DNA from: Rhodobacter sp. | Lineage (GTDB): Bacteria > Pseudomonadota > Alphaproteobacteria > Rhodobacterales > Rhodobacteraceae | NCBI GenBank assembly: GCA_003536295.1 | Contig: DPZQ01000002.1 | Coordinates: 1-7,150 of the forward strand | Direction: 5' to 3' | DNA length: 7,150 nucleotides | Shown: positions 5,646 through 7,150 of the stretch, in pieces | How positions within the stretch are numbered: the first letter of the stretch is position 1 | How the letters are laid out: each line of letters opens with the position of its first letter | Notes under the pieces: generated by a model | Told to the model about the DNA's origin: nothing | Databases searched by the model: none | What the model saw: the letters and a program-made list of their open reading frames with translations, nothing else | Program-made: the position numbers and the translations under genes

Positions 5646-7040
5646 ATGTCTGTCATCTCAAACCACATGCCAACCGCCGAGCTGCAAGCGCTGGATGCCG
5701 CACACCACATGCACCCGTTCACGGCTGGCGATGAGCTGGCGGCTAAAGGCGTGCGCGTGATTACCCGAGGTAAAGGCGTGTGGCTGAACGACACTGAGGG
5801 TAATAAAATAATTGATGCGATGGCAGGGCTTTGGTGTGTGAATATCGGCTATGGCCGCCCCGAACTAGCCGCCGCCGCCGCGCGCCAAATGGAAGAACTA
5901 AGCTATTACAATACCTTCTTTCAAACCACCCACGTGCCTGCGATTGCCTTGGCCGCCAAATTGGCCGAGCTAGCCCCCGGTGATCTTAACCATGTGTTTT
6001 TTGCAGGCTCCGGGTCAGAGGCCAATGACACCAACATCCGCCTTGTGCGCCGCTATTGGGCAATTAAAGGCATGCCTAACAAACGCACGATCATTGGGCG
6101 TATTAACGGCTATCACGGCTCAACCATGGGCGGGGCGTCGCTTGGCGGGATGTCGGGCATGCATGAGCATGGCGGTATGATCGACGCCATCGCCCATATT
6201 GGCCAGCCTCATTGGTATGCCGAAGGCGGCGATATTCGCCCAGAAGAGTTTGGCCTGATGCGTGCGCGTGAATTGGAAGAAAAGATCCTGGAACTGGGCG
6301 TTGCCAATGTTGCGGCCTTTATTGGTGAGCCCGTGCAGGGTGCTGGTGGTGTAATAGTACCGCCCTCGACCTACTGGCCTGAAATTCAACGCATTTGCGA
6401 CCATTACGGCATTTTGCTGATCGCGGATGAGGTGATTACAGGCTTTGGACGCACTGGCAATTGGTTTGGCTGTCAAACCATGGGCATTAAGCCCCATATT
6501 ATGACCGTCGCTAAAGGGCTTTCGTCTGGTTATCAACCGATTGGTGGCTCAATCGTCTGTGACGAGATTGCCCATACGGTAGGGGCCGCGGGTGATTTTA
6601 ATCACGGCTATACCTACTCAGGCCACCCAGTTGCGGCAGCAGTGGCCTTGGAAAACCTACGTATCTTGCAAGAGGAAAAGATTGTCGATTATGTGCGCGA
6701 TGTGGCCAATCCTTATTTCGCGGCCAAATGGCAAGCGCTTTCCGATCATCCGTTGGTTGGTGAGGCAAAGCTGGTGGGGCTTATGGGCTCTATAGCGCTG
6801 ACACCCAACAAAGCGACACGCGCCAAATTTGCAAGTCCGGCAGGTACTGTTGGCTATATTTGCCGCGAACGCTGCTTTGCCAACAATCTGATCATGCGGC
6901 ATGTTGGTGACCGTATGATCATCTCACCTGCTTTGGTGATCACGCCTAATGAGATTGATATTTTGATCGAAAGGGCTTGGATCTCGCTTGATGAATGCTA
7001 CACGCGCCTGAACGCCGAGGGGCTGATGGTCAGCGACTAA
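5646..7040 (+). CDS. Class III PLP-dependent aminotransferase (SpuC-like omega-aminotransferase)
   Basis: A fold-type I aminotransferase that moves an amino group from an omega-amino donor (a polyamine, beta-alanine-like or similar amine) to pyruvate or another oxo acid. The 464-residue length fits. Motifs in order: DAMAGLWCVNIGYGR (57-71), GSGSEANDT (121-129) for the PLP phosphate, NGYHGST (154-160) with the ring-stacking Y156, GEPVQGAGGV (227-236), and ADEVITGFGRTG (260-271) with D261 bonding the PLP nitrogen. K290 in TVAKGLSSGYQPIGG is the Schiff-base lysine, and T323 and IMRHVGD with R418 follow. I recall closest similarity to putrescine:pyruvate aminotransferase SpuC, but the amine is not certain. 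The ATG at 5646 has AAAGGAG (5631-5637) eight bases upstream; an in-frame ATG at 5610 has none. The perfect inverted repeat upstream may control it. MogA follows 27 bases on. Confidence 0.93.
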   Translation: MSVISNHMPTAELQALDAAHHMHPFTAGDELAAKGVRVITRGKGVWLNDTEGNKIIDAMAGLWCVNIGYGRPELAAAAARQMEELSYYNTFFQTTHVPAIALAAKLAELAPGDLNHVFFAGSGSEANDTNIRLVRRYWAIKGMPNKRTIIGRINGYHGSTMGGASLGGMSGMHEHGGMIDAIAHIGQPHWYAEGGDIRPEEFGLMRARELEEKILELGVANVAAFIGEPVQGAGGVIVPPSTYWPEIQRICDHYGILLIADEVITGFGRTGNWFGCQTMGIKPHIMTVAKGLSSGYQPIGGSIVCDEIAHTVGAAGDFNHGYTYSGHPVAAAVALENLRILQEEKIVDYVRDVANPYFAAKWQALSDHPLVGEAKLVGLMGSIALTPNKATRAKFASPAGTVGYICRERCFANNLIMRHVGDRMIISPALVITPNEIDILIERAWISLDECYTRLNAEGLMVSD

Positions 7041-7067
7041 CTGCGAAATACCAAAGGGGGAGTAAAA

Positions 7068-7150
7068 ATGACTATTAAGATTGGGGTTTTGACTGTATCC
7101 GACCGCGCTAGTCGTGGTGAATATGAAGATAAGGGCGGGCCCGCGGCTGA
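7068..7150 (+). CDS. mogA: Molybdopterin adenylyltransferase MogA, N-terminus only
   Basis: Twenty-seven residues are visible before the window ends. They contain KIGVLTVSDRASRGEYED and then KGGP, the characteristic start of the MogA/MoaB family. MogA activates molybdopterin by adenylation before molybdenum insertion, in cytoplasmic molybdenum cofactor synthesis. A strong AAAGGGGGAG (7053-7062) lies five bases before the ATG. The gene begins 27 bases after the aminotransferase stop on the same strand, so read-through is possible, but no functional link to that enzyme is evident. MoaB, a close paralogue, cannot be excluded from the fragment. Confidence 0.88.
   Translation, partial: MTIKIGVLTVSDRASRGEYEDKGGPAA

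Noticed and set aside
6120..6536. 138-codon minus-strand frame within the aminotransferase
   Set aside because: It is an antisense shadow of a gene with complete family motifs.

Overview
The window looks like chromosomal DNA from a marine alphaproteobacterium of the Rhodobacterales (Roseobacter group). This rests on the character of the proteins: a ScoA/ScoB pair, a divergent waaA, a FAH-family hydrolase of the 281-residue type, a GntR/FCD regulator, a class III aminotransferase and MogA. GC looks moderate by eye. The assignment is inference from recalled family resemblance; no search was run.

Left part (1-1089, minus strand): scoA and scoB, the two subunits of a 3-oxoacid CoA-transferase, are separated by one base; scoB runs off the left edge. 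A plausible sigma70-type promoter for them lies at 1166-1193. The 1090-1444 gap separates them from the divergent waaA (Kdo transferase, 1445-2701, plus strand), which attaches Kdo to lipid A at the inner membrane.

Middle (2702-4004) is a disturbed zone. Just behind waaA is a short, stop-broken stretch that resembles the N-terminus of LpxK, the gene I expect after waaA in this group. Then comes a small leucine-rich-repeat protein made of six exact 22-residue repeats, and then a clearly dead, N-terminally truncated SGNH/GDSL esterase (3599-3979) with a frameshifted junction, an extra T in a T8 run and an in-frame TGA.

Right part (4005-7150, plus strand): an intact FAH-family hydrolase/lyase, a GntR/FCD regulator 26 bases behind it, a perfect 13-bp inverted repeat carrying two TGATCA sites, a SpuC-like class III aminotransferase, and the start of mogA (molybdenum cofactor synthesis). 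The esterase relic, FAH enzyme and regulator look like a small catabolic operon that has lost its first gene. The inverted repeat is either a terminator-like hairpin or, more interestingly, the operator through which the regulator controls the aminotransferase. I found no RNA gene, CRISPR array or insertion sequence. The best leads for something new are the operator-like repeat, the LRR protein and the gene decay around it; I see no convincing new multi-gene system.
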